This document shows, one piece after another, positions 15,231 through 24,065 of a stretch of 32,590 bases of DNA. Position 1 is the first letter of the stretch. Every line of letters begins with the position of its first letter. This stretch comes from Sulfurovum sp. 16-42-52 (GTDB lineage: Bacteria; Campylobacterota; Campylobacteria; Campylobacterales; Sulfurovaceae), in NCBI GenBank assembly GCA_002281755.1, contig NCHB01000035.1, positions 1-32,590 of the forward strand, written 5' to 3'. The notes beneath the pieces were generated by a model. It was not told the DNA's origin. It did not search any database and saw nothing but the letters and a program-made list of their open reading frames with translations. The position numbers and the translations under genes were made by a program.

Positions 15231-17575
15231 TTATCCTTGAATGTTAAATTTTTGATACGTAAAGAGTTTCCTACAACCACCAATGAACTCAGTGACATCG
15301 AAAATGCGGCTACCAGGGGATTGACAAAGCCCATGACAGCTAGAGGTATGGTGATGGTATTGTAAAGCAGGGAAAAGCCCAGATTTTCTTTCACGGCACC
15401 ATAGGTTCTGCGTGAGAGTCTGTATGCTTCTTCGATACTTTCAAATTTCTCATCTAAAAGTACGACATCACTGACGCTGATAGCCACATCTGCTCCATTT
15501 CCCATGGCTATGGCAATGTCTGAAGAGGCAAGTGCCAGTGCATCGTTGATGCCGTCTCCCGCCATGACGACTACCTCACCTGCTTGATGTAAGTCTTGTA
15601 TGATGCGCGCTTTGTCTTGAGGAAGCAGTTTGGCATACACCTGTTCAATTCCTACCGCTGAAGCGACTTTTTGGGCACTGCGTTCATGGTCACCTGTGAG
15701 CATGATGACTCTGATGCCTAGGTTTTTGATGTTTTGTATGGTTTTGGCTGCACCGCTTTTGATGGTATCACTGAGTTCAAAACGTGCCACAAGTTGGTTG
15801 TTGACAGTAAAAAAGAAGAGTGTGTTTTCCGACTCGCTGCCAACAAGGACATCTTGGGTCTGAAGCAGTTGCGCATTGCCGCCAAGGAGGTTTTTGCTTT
15901 GGTATCTTGCCTTGATGCCTTTGGCTTCAATGCTGCAAATCTCTTCAAGAATACGTGTCTCAAGTGTTTCGTAACTGTTTTCAAGGTAGCTTTTGATGCC
16001 TTTGGAGACAGGGTGGTTGGAAGTGTTTACCAACGCAATCGTACCTGTTTTATCTAAAGCCAGTACCGTGCTTTTTGCCATCGTTTCAAGAAAGGTGGCT
16101 TCTTTAAAGAGAATGCCTCTTTTGGCTGCCAAAGAGATGCCCACCAGCGTTGCCATAGGCGTTGCCAAAGAAAGTGCACAGGGACAGGCGATGACGATAA
16201 CTGAGATGCCTACGATGAGCGCCTGTTCAAAACTTCCCATCAAAAAGTACCAACCTGTAAATGTACACAATGCAATCAGCATAATAGTGCTGGAAAAACG
16301 TCCCGAAATGGCATTGGCGAGTTGCTCGATGCGGGGTTTTTTGGTAATGGACTCCTCCAGCAGGTTGACAATGGAGGTGAGCATGGAGCTTGAGACATCT
16401 TTGCTCGCTTCGTAATGCAGTACTGAATCCAGACAGATTGAACCGCTGAGAATCATATCTCCTTGTTTTTTGTAAACAGGTTCGTTCTCCCCTGTGAGCG
16501 AAGACTCATCAAATGAGCCTTGCCCCCATACGACTTCGCCGTCAATGACCACCTTCTCACCCGGCTTGAGTTCGATGATGTCCCCTACGATGACATTTTC
16601 TACACTCACCAGAGATTTGACACCCTCTTTGAGTGTGGTGACTTCAGTCGGCGTGCTTCCCATCAGCCCATCGAGGGTGTCAACCGCAGATTTTTTGCTT
16701 AAGACTTCCAGGTATTTACCCACCAGCACGAAAGTAATGATCATCGTCACTGAGTCAAAATAAACTTCTCCCTTTTGGCTTATCATCGCATAGATAGAGT
16801 AGATGTACGCTAGTGATGCACCTGTGGCAACCAGGGTATCCATGTTCACCATACGGTTTTTGTAGCCATAATACGCAGAACGGTAGAAAATCCACCCTGA
16901 GTAAAACAGCACAGGCGTAGCCAAGATAAACTCCGCCACATTGAGGATGTCTTTAAACGATTGCTCTATGCCGCTAAAGTACCCCGCATAATGCGCGATG
17001 GCAAGCCACATAATATTCATCGAACCAAAGACCGCCACCAAGATACGCGTATAATAGGTCTTGCGGGTAGAAATAGCCCGTTCTTCTTGCAGAGCAGGGT
17101 CATAAGGGTAGGCATTGTAGCCGATGGAGCGTATGGTGTGGATGAGCTCTGAGAGTTTGACCACTTCAGGATCCCAAACGATTTTGGCTTTATTGTTGGT
17201 GTAGTTGATGGTGGCTTCTATGACGCCAGCGGTTTTATGGAGTATTTTTTCATTGAGCCATACGCAGGCAGAACAGTGTATGCCTTCGATGATGAGGTGG
17301 ATTTTATTCAGTCCCTGCTCATCGGTTGTGATGTATTTGTTCTTAAAGCCTTCGAGGTCAAATTTTTCCAGACTACCCTCATCTTGTACGGCGGGCTGAA
17401 GTGTGGTGGAGCCCAGTTTGTCATAAAAGCTGTCTAGCCCTTGGTCACCCAGTAGATGATACACCCCTTGACAGCCCTTGCAACAGAAAAAAAGCTCTTT
17501 GGTGCCTTCTTTTTCTTTGATCATGACATCTTGCGAAAAAGTGAGGTTACAATGTGTACATGGTATCTCTGCCAA
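15227..17575 (-). CDS. ccoI: copper-translocating P1B-type ATPase CcoI
   Basis: Supplies copper for cbb3 oxidase assembly. With TTG 17575 as start (AAAAGGAAA upstream) it has 782 residues. It begins with a cysteine-rich CTHC...FFCCKGC zone, then an HMA domain with CSAC (about 101-104), about eight membrane segments, the TGE loop (361-363), CPC in the channel (464-466), the phosphorylation motif DKTGT (508-512), TGDHER and GDGINDA (from 673). Oddly, only eight residues separate DKTGT from the HP motif (SNHP, 521-522), while related ATPases have about 35. The TEGKP-like segment after DKTGT is gone, which looks like an in-frame deletion. All other motifs are intact. The next gene, ccoS, overlaps its stop. 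Confidence 0.93.
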   Translation of the reverse strand: MAEIPCTHCNLTFSQDVMIKEKEGTKELFFCCKGCQGVYHLLGDQGLDSFYDKLGSTTLQPAVQDEGSLEKFDLEGFKNKYITTDEQGLNKIHLIIEGIHCSACVWLNEKILHKTAGVIEATINYTNNKAKIVWDPEVVKLSELIHTIRSIGYNAYPYDPALQEERAISTRKTYYTRILVAVFGSMNIMWLAIAHYAGYFSGIEQSFKDILNVAEFILATPVLFYSGWIFYRSAYYGYKNRMVNMDTLVATGASLAYIYSIYAMISQKGEVYFDSVTMIITFVLVGKYLEVLSKKSAVDTLDGLMGSTPTEVTTLKEGVKSLVSVENVIVGDIIELKPGEKVVIDGEVVWGQGSFDESSLTGENEPVYKKQGDMILSGSICLDSVLHYEASKDVSSSMLTSIVNLLEESITKKPRIEQLANAISGRFSSTIMLIALCTFTGWYFLMGSFEQALIVGISVIVIACPCALSLATPMATLVGISLAAKRGILFKEATFLETMAKSTVLALDKTGTIALVNTSNHPVSKGIKSYLENSYETLETRILEEICSIEAKGIKARYQSKNLLGGNAQLLQTQDVLVGSESENTLFFFTVNNQLVARFELSDTIKSGAAKTIQNIKNLGIRVIMLTGDHERSAQKVASAVGIEQVYAKLLPQDKARIIQDLHQAGEVVVMAGDGINDALALASSDIAIAMGNGADVAISVSDVVLLDEKFESIEEAYRLSRRTYGAVKENLGFSLLYNTITIPLAVMGFVNPLVAAFSMSLSSLVVVGNSLRIKNLTFKDK

Positions 17576-17644
17576 GGGTTTCCTTTTTATTAAGGTTAAA
17601 AGATAGTGCTGTGTGATTTTATCTAAATCTGTGTAAAATCCACT

Positions 17645-18034
17645 ATGGAAAATACACTCATCTTGCCGCTCATCCTCCTTTTTGCAGAACTTTTTGAAGC
17701 TTCTATGCAGCGTTCCCAAACGCTTTTAGGGGTTTTGGAAAAACTCTATAGTTATTATGCAAAAAATATCTTTTTGTTTTTCCTCATACAGCCGAGTTTT
17801 TATGTCGTTATCGGCATCATCATGTTTACGGGTGTACTCAATTTTAGTATTGTTTTCATCTTGGCACTCAAAATCTTTGATATGTTTTACAAGATGGAAC
17901 TCATCAAAAAAGTCTACTTGGAACGCCAGGTCTCCCAGGAGTTGGCGGAGATCTTAGCGTGGCGTATACCTCCTTATTTTTTTCTCATGGGTGCAGGGCT
18001 TTATCCTTTTGTGTTGTATTATGCATTGGGTTAA
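17645..18034 (+). CDS. small multi-pass membrane protein of unknown function
   Basis: I do not recognise this 129-residue protein. It has three or four hydrophobic segments (about 3-15, 43-75 and 108-127) and a charged amphipathic stretch (KIFDMFYKMELIKKVYLERQ) between them. It is transcribed divergently from ccoI, with 69 bp between the starts; TAAAAT on each strand could serve as -10 boxes. No strong ribosome binding site precedes ATG 17645. It ends 107 bp before rho, which has its own promoter. It may be a cytoplasmic-membrane protein linked to oxidase assembly, but nothing in the sequence proves it. Confidence 0.7.
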   Translation: MENTLILPLILLFAELFEASMQRSQTLLGVLEKLYSYYAKNIFLFFLIQPSFYVVIGIIMFTGVLNFSIVFILALKIFDMFYKMELIKKVYLERQVSQELAEILAWRIPPYFFLMGAGLYPFVLYYALG

Positions 18035-18068
18035 GCGTGTATTAATATGCTTTTCAGTCAAAAACGAT

Positions 18069-18074
18069 TATAAT
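18069..18074 (+). promoter_or_regulatory. candidate -10 box for rho
   Basis: Perfect TATAAT about 68 bp upstream of the rho start, giving a leader of about 60 bases that contains a small hairpin. Confidence 0.6.
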
Positions 18075-18087
18075 GTGCCAACTACAC

Positions 18088-18101
18088 CTAGCCTAAGCTA
18101 G
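18088..18101 (+). other. small inverted repeat in the rho leader
   Basis: CTAGC-CTAA-GCTAG, a perfect five-base-pair stem with a four-base loop, lies in the predicted rho 5' untranslated region. There is no T-run after it, so it is not a classic terminator. Rho is autoregulated through its leader in other bacteria; whether this stem takes part is unknown. Confidence 0.4.
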
Positions 18102-18141
18102 CGTAACAATCTCCATAATGCATATTTACACAAGAGGACCT

Positions 18142-19482
18142 ATGAGCGATACCACAGCTGAAAATAAAAAAGCGCCAAACGGCAACAGTGCCAACAGAAA
18201 AAACAGAACCCATGTACCAGTAGACGGCTACAAGATAGAAAATCTCCAACAACTTCCCCTGACTGAATTGGTCACCATAGCCAAAGAGGTAAAAGTAGAA
18301 AATCCCAACGAGTTTCAGCGAAAAGATCTCATCTTTGAGATTCTCAAATCGCAAGTCAATCAGGGGGGATTTATTCTTTTTACGGGTATCTTGGAAGTGA
18401 TGAATGACGGGTTTGGTTTTTTACGCTCCATCGACGGAAACTTTGCCAACTCAGACAATGATACCTATGTAAGCGGTACCCAAATCAAACGATTTGCGCT
18501 TAGAAACGGCGATATCGTCACAGGTCAGGTACGCTCGCCTAAAGAACAGGAAAAATACTACGCACTTTTGAAGATCGAAGCCATCAACTATCTGGCACCT
18601 GAAAAATCAAAACAAAGACCGCTTTTTGACAACCTCACACCGCTCTATGCGATGGAGCAGCTCAAACTTGAATACAACCCTATGAAAATGACAGGTCGCG
18701 TACTGGATCTCTTTACGCCTATTGGTAAAGGGCAGAGAGCACTGGTGGTTGCACCGCCTAGAACAGGTAAAACAGAACTGCTCAAAGAACTTGCACACGG
18801 TATCACCTACAACAATCCTGATGCGTCCTTGATGGTGTTACTCGTAGATGAAAGACCTGAAGAAGTAACCGATATGCAACGCTCCGTTAAAGGTGAAGTC
18901 TACTCTTCTACTTTTGATTTGCCTGCTCAAAACCATGTTAGAACGGCCGAAATGGTCATCGAAAAAGCCAAAAGACGCGTTGAGATGGGTAAAGATGTCA
19001 TCATCTTGCTAGACTCCATCACCAGGCTGGCGCGTGCCTACAACACTGTCACACCAAGCTCAGGGAAGGTACTCTCCGGTGGTGTGGATGCCAATGCATT
19101 GCACAAACCAAAACGCTTTTTTGGAGCGGCCAGAAATATAGAAGAGGGTGGTTCTTTGACTATCATCGCCACGGCACTCATCGACACGGGAAGCCGTATG
19201 GATGAGGTCATCTTTGAAGAGTTTAAGGGTACAGGTAACTCCGAAGTGGTACTCAGCCGTCATGTCTCTGAGAAGCGTATCTACCCTGCTATCGATGTGA
19301 CCAAATCAGGTACGCGTAAAGAAGAGCTGATGATGAAACCAGAGACACTGCAAAAAGTATGGGCGCTTAGAAATGCGATGCAGAACATGGAAGAAGCTGA
19401 GGGCTTGAAGTTCCTCTTCTCTAAGATGATGAAAACAAAGAGTAATGAAGAGTTTTTGTCTATTATGAATGAAGGTGCATAA
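18142..19482 (+). CDS. rho: transcription termination factor Rho
   Basis: Hexameric RNA helicase that ends transcription. ATG 18142 ([10 protein letters not shown]) is chosen because AAGAGGA lies at the right distance; an ATG at 18118 would add eight residues without a site. The first 40 residues are a polar extension. Then come the Rho-N region, a cold-shock-like RNA-binding domain containing GFGFLRS, Walker A PPRTGKTE, Walker B VIILLDS, and the closing [13 protein letters not shown] block. At 446 residues it is slightly longer than the 419 of E. coli. It is followed by murI after 36 bp. Confidence 0.97.
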   Translation: MSDTTAENKKAPNGNSANRKNRTHVPVDGYKIENLQQLPLTELVTIAKEVKVENPNEFQRKDLIFEILKSQVNQGGFILFTGILEVMNDGFGFLRSIDGNFANSDNDTYVSGTQIKRFALRNGDIVTGQVRSPKEQEKYYALLKIEAINYLAPEKSKQRPLFDNLTPLYAMEQLKLEYNPMKMTGRVLDLFTPIGKGQRALVVAPPRTGKTELLKELAHGITYNNPDASLMVLLVDERPEEVTDMQRSVKGEVYSSTFDLPAQNHVRTAEMVIEKAKRRVEMGKDVIILLDSITRLARAYNTVTPSSGKVLSGGVDANALHKPKRFFGAARNIEEGGSLTIIATALIDTGSRMDEVIFEEFKGTGNSEVVLSRHVSEKRIYPAIDVTKSGTRKEELMMKPETLQKVWALRNAMQNMEEAEGLKFLFSKMMKTKSNEEFLSIMNEGA

Positions 19483-19518
19483 ATACGCGATAGCGTTATT
19501 ACAGCTTAGGAGTTCGAT

Positions 19519-20313
19519 TTGTTGAAGATCGGTGTATTTGATTCGGGTTTGGGTGGGTTGACGGTCGTTCAAGCCATGACAAAGTGCATCAGAGGTGCTG
19601 AGATTTTCTATGTCGCCGATACGAAAAATGCCCCTTATGGTGAAAAAACACCTGAACAAATCCAGAACTTTTCTCTTGCGCTCACACAGTACCTTATCGA
19701 TACCCATCAGATAGATGCACTCATCTTAGCCTGCAATACTGCAACCTCTGCAGCCATCGAAGAACTACGTAAACGGTATCCCTCCTTGATTATCATTGGA
19801 ACAGAACCGGGCATCAAGCCTGCTATTGCACAAACAAAAACAGGAAAGATAGGGGTTCTGGCAACACCTGCAACCTTGCAGGGAAACAAATACCAAAATC
19901 TTGTGACGACCCTCTCTGTAGATAAAAACATACAAATGTTTGAACAGGCTTGTCATGGTTTGGTTGACCAGATAGAAAAAGGGGAGATTGACACCCCACA
20001 AACCAACGCGATGCTTGAAGGGTGGCTTAGTGTGATGCGTGAAGCGAATGTCGATACGATTGTGCTTGGATGTACCCATTACCCACTCATCAGTGAAACG
20101 ATTGAAAAGATTATGCAGCACAAGGTTACACTCATCCAAACAGGTGATGCGATATCTAGGCATTTGCTTGTTTTGAGCAGCCAAAAAGGACATCACAATT
20201 CAGGAGATATCGCTGTACATATCGCTGTGACGGGTAAGATCAATATCCAGATGGTTGAGCGTATATTGGATGGGTATGACAGTCTGTCGTTTGTCGAAAT
20301 CAAAGAGCCTTAG
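19519..20313 (+). CDS. murI: glutamate racemase
   Basis: Makes D-glutamate for peptidoglycan. Two catalytic cysteines are visible in ACNTATSAA and GCTHYPLI, and the N-terminal FDSGLGGLTV is diagnostic. Length 264 residues is normal. The start is TTG 19519 (followed by another TTG), with TTAGGAG upstream. It is probably co-transcribed with rho. No strong terminator is seen after it, only a T7 stretch around 20329-20335. Confidence 0.95.
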   Translation: MLKIGVFDSGLGGLTVVQAMTKCIRGAEIFYVADTKNAPYGEKTPEQIQNFSLALTQYLIDTHQIDALILACNTATSAAIEELRKRYPSLIIIGTEPGIKPAIAQTKTGKIGVLATPATLQGNKYQNLVTTLSVDKNIQMFEQACHGLVDQIEKGEIDTPQTNAMLEGWLSVMREANVDTIVLGCTHYPLISETIEKIMQHKVTLIQTGDAISRHLLVLSSQKGHHNSGDIAVHIAVTGKINIQMVERILDGYDSLSFVEIKEP

Positions 20314-20370
20314 CATTATTTAAAGTTATTTTTTTGTATCAAAGAGTGTCTATTGTAAACTTATCTGTGC

Positions 20371-20376
20371 TACAAT
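20371..20376 (+). promoter_or_regulatory. candidate -10 box for the small acidic-tail gene
   Basis: TACAAT about 31 bp upstream of the ATG at 20408; a clear AAGGA ribosome binding site follows. This suggests the small gene is truly expressed on its own. Confidence 0.45.
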
Positions 20377-20407
20377 AACTTTATCTACCAATATTAAGGA
20401 TGTAAAA

Positions 20408-20617
20408 ATGAAAAATGTCTTAGAAAGTTTTGCTATATTTTTGGTTGGACTTTTGACTTTGGGTATTGTCTATTTGATTATTCAGTACAATATGATTGAT
20501 GAGAGCAATATTGTTACTGTGGTGGATGAAAGTGCGTATGCAGCACCGGCTACGACTGGCGCAGAAGGCGGAGATGATATCGATGCAGAGATCGATGCGG
20601 AGATCGATGCCGAATAA
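20408..20617 (+). CDS. small single-pass membrane protein with acidic repeat tail
   Basis: A 69-residue protein that I cannot assign. Residues about 5-27 (ESFAIFLVGLLTLGIVYLII) form one transmembrane helix. A short linker leads to an Ala/Gly stretch and an acidic tail made of three IDAE units. It has a candidate promoter and a good ribosome binding site, which argue that it is a real gene. It converges on trpS, with 14 bp between the two stops. The tail is probably on the periplasmic or cytoplasmic face depending on orientation, which cannot be told. Possible roles, such as metal binding or protein contact, are guesses. Confidence 0.65.
   Translation: MKNVLESFAIFLVGLLTLGIVYLIIQYNMIDESNIVTVVDESAYAAPATTGAEGGDDIDAEIDAEIDAE
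20579..20614 (+). repeat. 12-bp tandem repeat encoding IDAE x3
   Basis: Three 12-bp units (ATCGATGCNGAR) at the very end of the small gene, differing only at third codon positions, followed directly by TAA. The silent differences suggest the repeat is kept for its protein sequence, not freshly duplicated. Confidence 0.8.
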
Positions 20618-20631
20618 TACGAAGGATTGCT

Positions 20632-21594
20632 TTACAGTAGTCCTATGGCATCTTTTACCTGAAGCATTTTAGTCTGCGCGATAGCTCTGGCTTTTTGTGC
20701 CCCTTCTTTTAAAATATCATGCACTTCATCCATATGGGTGAGGTAGTACGCGCGTTTTTCTCTTGCTTCACCTAACTCTTCCCATATTAACTCTTTGAGA
20801 TATTTTTTGAAGTGTCCATACCCTTCTTTTCCGCTTTTGTAGCGTTCCTGAAGTTCTGTTTTTTGTGACGCGTTTAAAAACAGTGATGAAAGCGCATAGA
20901 TGTTGTCACCCTCGTAAGCCAAAGGCTCACCCAAAGGGGTGGAAGTTGATACAATTTTATTGCAACGTTGTTGCAAAGCCTTTTCATCCATAAACAGATC
21001 AATAGCATTGCCGTAGCTTTTACTCATCTTTTGCCCATCAATGCCAGGAATCGTGGCTACATCTTCTTGTACCATATGCTCAGGAAGGGTAAAAATCTCA
21101 CCGTATTCATTGTTGAACTTGATGGCGATATCACGTGTCATCTCTATATGTTGTATCTGGTCTTTGCCCACTGGCACTTTTTGGGTGTCCAGCATCAAGA
21201 TGTCCGCTGCCATGAGCACAGGGTAGCTAAAAAGTGCATGGTTTGCCGCGATGCCCTTGGCTACTTTGTCTTTGTAGGAGTGCGCGCGTTCTAGTAGTCC
21301 CATAGGGGTAAATTTGGAGAGTATCCAGTAGAGTTCAAGCACTTCAGGCATGTCACTTTGTACCCAAAAGGTTGTTTTTTGGGGATCAATCCCCAAGGAG
21401 AGATAGTCTACGGCAGCATCAATGGTGTATTGTTTGAGTGTGGCTGCATCTTTTGAAGTGGTGAGTGAATGATAGTTCGCTATGAAGGTAAAAAGTTCAT
21501 GCGCTTCCTGAAGCTCCACCATGGGCTTCATCGCACCAAAATAGTTCCCTATATGTAGCTTCCCTGAAGCCTGTATCCCTGTGAGTACGCGCAT
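20632..21594 (-). CDS. trpS: tryptophanyl-tRNA synthetase
   Basis: Class I aminoacyl-tRNA synthetase. HIGN (residues 14-17) and KMSKS (about 190) are the two ATP-binding signatures, and QASGKLHIGNYFGA is typical of TrpRS. Length 320 residues is normal. ATG 21594 has a GAGGAT site. A TATAAT box lies 26 bp upstream, so it has its own promoter 53 bp after der. Confidence 0.96.
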   Translation of the reverse strand: MRVLTGIQASGKLHIGNYFGAMKPMVELQEAHELFTFIANYHSLTTSKDAATLKQYTIDAAVDYLSLGIDPQKTTFWVQSDMPEVLELYWILSKFTPMGLLERAHSYKDKVAKGIAANHALFSYPVLMAADILMLDTQKVPVGKDQIQHIEMTRDIAIKFNNEYGEIFTLPEHMVQEDVATIPGIDGQKMSKSYGNAIDLFMDEKALQQRCNKIVSTSTPLGEPLAYEGDNIYALSSLFLNASQKTELQERYKSGKEGYGHFKKYLKELIWEELGEAREKRAYYLTHMDEVHDILKEGAQKARAIAQTKMLQVKDAIGLL

Positions 21595-21602
21595 AATCTA
21601 TC

Positions 21603-21618
21603 CTCAAAAACTTTTGAG
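21603..21618 (-). other. palindrome at the trpS start region
   Basis: CTCAAAA-(2)-TTTTGAG, seven-base perfect arms, placed between the -10 box and the ATG. It covers the expected transcription start and half of the Shine-Dalgarno (GAGGAT). It could be an operator or a hairpin masking the ribosome site; its closeness to the start point favours a DNA-level site. Confidence 0.4.
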
Positions 21619-21620
21619 CG

Positions 21621-21626
21621 ATTATA
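21621..21626 (-). promoter_or_regulatory. candidate -10 box for trpS
   Basis: Perfect TATAAT on the minus strand, preceded by GG, 26 bp upstream of the trpS ATG. Confidence 0.55.
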
Positions 21627-21646
21627 CCGAAGTGTTTGTAAAAAAC

Positions 21647-23056
21647 TTATGCCTCGTCATCATCCACTCTCTGACCGCGCTTCCTTGCTACGATGTCCAG
21701 TGGCACACCCTCAAAGTCAAACTTTTCTCTGAAAAAGTTAGCCAAGTAGCGTTTGTAGGAGAAGTGTATGAACTCCGGTCTGTTGGAGATGAGGGCTATT
21801 TTGGGTGGTTTGGTTTCGTATTGGGTGGCAAACTTGATGTTTACGCTAGCGCCGTTATGTGAGGGGACATGGTGTCTTCTGATGGCGGCGCGTAGGGTGT
21901 CGTTGAGTTCAGCGGTGGGGATGCGTTGTTGGTAGCGTCTGTAGATGGCGGTGATTTGGTCGAGTATCTTAGGCACACGCAGACCTGTTTTGGCTGAGAT
22001 GGTGATAAACGGTGCGTAGTGCAAAAACTTGAGTTCATCACGGATGTCATCGACTACCTCTTCATAGCTTCTGTCTTCTTTGATATCCCATTTATTAAGA
22101 ACAATCAGACATGCCAAACGATACTCTTCGATGAGTCCTGCGACTCTCTCATCAAGTTCTGAGATTTGTTTGGTTGAGTCAAGCACCAGCAGTACAAGGT
22201 CAGCCTCTTTAAGCATGTCCGTCGTACGGGTAAGGGCAAACTTTTCGATGCCGACTATCTTGGAGCGTTTACGGATACCGGCGGTGTCGATGAAGGTGAT
22301 TTCATGCCCGTCGTGCTCGATGGTCTCATCGATGGGGTCTATGGTTGTGCCTGCAACGTCAGAGACAACAGTACGTTCTTTGCCTATGAGCGCATTGAGC
22401 AGTGAACTTTTGCCTGTATTGACCCGTCCGATGATGGCTACGCGGATTTTATTGTCTGCTTCAGGTAAAGGGGTGGAGTTGATGTCTCGCACTATCTCCA
22501 TAAAAGGATCAAGGTCTGCATCTTCAGTGAGTTCCAGACCTGCTTCTTCTTCAGGTGGAGCAGGGATATGCCGCTCCATCCAGGCGTAAAAATCGTTAAA
22601 ATAACGGTTGTGGCTGACCGAGAGAGGAAAGGTGGCATCCGCCCCAAACTCTAAAAACTCCCAATACCGCTCCTCTTCTTTGTCATTGTCTATTTTATTG
22701 ACCAAGAGTGCCATGGGTTTGTTCATGCTTTGGAGTTCATAGAATAGTGCTTTGTCTTCTTCGTTAGGTATGGATTTGCCATCGACCATATAGAGGATGA
22801 TGTCTGCTTCTTTGGCAGCAGCCAGTGAAAAAGCGGCGACTTTGGAGAATAGTTCACTCGAGTAGTCGATACCTCCGGTGTCCACTATCTCAAAATCACG
22901 ATTTTGTGAGATGGTAACAATACGTTTTTTGACATCTCTGGTAGTACCGCTCTGGTCAGAAGTGATGGCGTCTCTTTGTCTTGCCAAACGGTTGAACAAT
23001 GAGCTTTTGCCTACATTGGGGCGACCGACTATGGCTACTTTTTTTAGTTCTTGCAT
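21647..23056 (-). CDS. der: ribosome-assembly GTPase Der (EngA)
   Basis: Double GTPase needed for 50S ribosome maturation. The first G domain has GRPNVGKSS near residue 10 and DTGGI; the second has GRVNTGKSS near 208 and DTAGI, with NKxD motifs in NKID and NKWD. A KH-like domain closes the protein, ending with RKRGQRVDDDEA. Length 469 residues is normal. ATG 23056 is 31 bp from a TATAAT box. Confidence 0.96.
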   Translation of the reverse strand: MQELKKVAIVGRPNVGKSSLFNRLARQRDAITSDQSGTTRDVKKRIVTISQNRDFEIVDTGGIDYSSELFSKVAAFSLAAAKEADIILYMVDGKSIPNEEDKALFYELQSMNKPMALLVNKIDNDKEEERYWEFLEFGADATFPLSVSHNRYFNDFYAWMERHIPAPPEEEAGLELTEDADLDPFMEIVRDINSTPLPEADNKIRVAIIGRVNTGKSSLLNALIGKERTVVSDVAGTTIDPIDETIEHDGHEITFIDTAGIRKRSKIVGIEKFALTRTTDMLKEADLVLLVLDSTKQISELDERVAGLIEEYRLACLIVLNKWDIKEDRSYEEVVDDIRDELKFLHYAPFITISAKTGLRVPKILDQITAIYRRYQQRIPTAELNDTLRAAIRRHHVPSHNGASVNIKFATQYETKPPKIALISNRPEFIHFSYKRYLANFFREKFDFEGVPLDIVARKRGQRVDDDEA

Positions 23057-23086
23057 CTAATTATTTCTTTCTTGATAAGTGATGCA

Positions 23087-23092
23087 ATTATA
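23087..23092 (-). promoter_or_regulatory. candidate -10 box for der
   Basis: Perfect TATAAT on the minus strand in the divergent der/EamA gap. A TACACT at 23135-23140 on the plus strand may be the opposite promoter. Confidence 0.5.
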
Positions 23093-23162
23093 GCATAGTT
23101 TTAAGACGCCTCTGTTTTGGTTGTCGGATTATGCTACACTTGCTAAAAAAAGTAGGTCGGTC

Positions 23163-24065
23163 TTGAAAAAAATGCTCTACACGATGGACAGAGGTATTCT
23201 TTTTATGCTTCTGGCTTCTCTTAGTTTTGCCATGATGGGAGGATTTGCCAAAGTAGTTTCTCAGGTTTTGCCCCCAGTGGAAGTCACGTTTTTTAGAAAT
23301 ATCTTTGGCGTTGTCTTGGTGGGCATTGCTATTTGGAAAGTCCCACTGAAACAAAGAGGCGGCAAACCATTGTTGCTCTTTTTCCGCGGTTTTATGGGTT
23401 TTGCCGCACTCTTGGCGTATTTCTACATCATGGCGCACATTCCTTTAGGGGAAGCCGTCACGTACAATACAACTTCACCACTTTTTGTAGCTCTTTTTGC
23501 CTATCTCTTTCTTCATGAAAAGCTGCACCCCAGTGCTTTGGTTGCGGTGGTGATTGGCTTTATGGGTATTATCCTTGTAGCGCAACCCCAAGGTGGTTCG
23601 TTTGACAAATATGATATTTTGGGTATTTTTTCTGGCATCGGTGCGGCTTTGGCGTATACTTCCATTCGGGAATTGCGAAACTACTATGACACACGAGCAA
23701 TTGTGATGTCGTTTATGCTCGTGGGTACGGTAGCACCTTTGCTTTTGATGCTGATGACACCATATGTAAAGGTCTCAGAGGAGTTTGACTGGATGTTCGC
23801 ACCTTTTGTCATGCCACAAGGCATAGAGTGGGTGTATGTGTTGGCTGTAGGTGTGTTTGCAACCATCTCACAACTCTTGATGACAAAAGCCTATGAACTC
23901 ACAAAAGCCGGTATCGTTGGAACCATTAGTTACAGTAACATCGTCTTTGCCCTCATCATAGGGATGATGTTGGGTGACCCTGTACCTGATTTTTGGACAC
24001 TTTTGGGTATAATCTTAGTCATACTATCAGGTCTACTAGTAGCCCTTCCCAAAGGAATAAAATGA
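23163..24065 (+). CDS. EamA/DMT-family transporter
   Basis: Inner-membrane transporter of about 300 residues with ten hydrophobic segments in two EamA repeats (first near GILFMLLASLSFAMMGG, second from about GILGIFSGIGAALAYTSIR-like sequence). The substrate cannot be told; relatives export metabolites or amino acids. TTG 23163 is preferred since AGTAGG precedes it; ATG 23172 is an alternative and TTG 23121 would overlap the promoter. The stop overlaps the kdsA ATG in ATGA, so it is translationally coupled to Kdo synthesis, perhaps by chance of operon packing. Confidence 0.88.
   Translation: MKKMLYTMDRGILFMLLASLSFAMMGGFAKVVSQVLPPVEVTFFRNIFGVVLVGIAIWKVPLKQRGGKPLLLFFRGFMGFAALLAYFYIMAHIPLGEAVTYNTTSPLFVALFAYLFLHEKLHPSALVAVVIGFMGIILVAQPQGGSFDKYDILGIFSGIGAALAYTSIRELRNYYDTRAIVMSFMLVGTVAPLLLMLMTPYVKVSEEFDWMFAPFVMPQGIEWVYVLAVGVFATISQLLMTKAYELTKAGIVGTISYSNIVFALIIGMMLGDPVPDFWTLLGIILVILSGLLVALPKGIK

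Noticed and set aside
15993-16415. 140-codon open frame on the plus strand inside ccoI
   Set aside because: Antisense to conserved P-type ATPase motifs; no ribosome site or independent support.
19483-19518. Terminator between rho and murI
   Set aside because: Only a 4-bp ACGC/GCGT stem without a T-run; the genes are more likely co-transcribed.
20314-20340. Intrinsic terminator after murI
   Set aside because: There is a T7 stretch, but no stable stem could be found before it.
22080-22589. 169-codon open frame on the plus strand inside der
   Set aside because: Its Ser-rich, low-complexity translation is typical of an antisense shadow; der is certain on the other strand.
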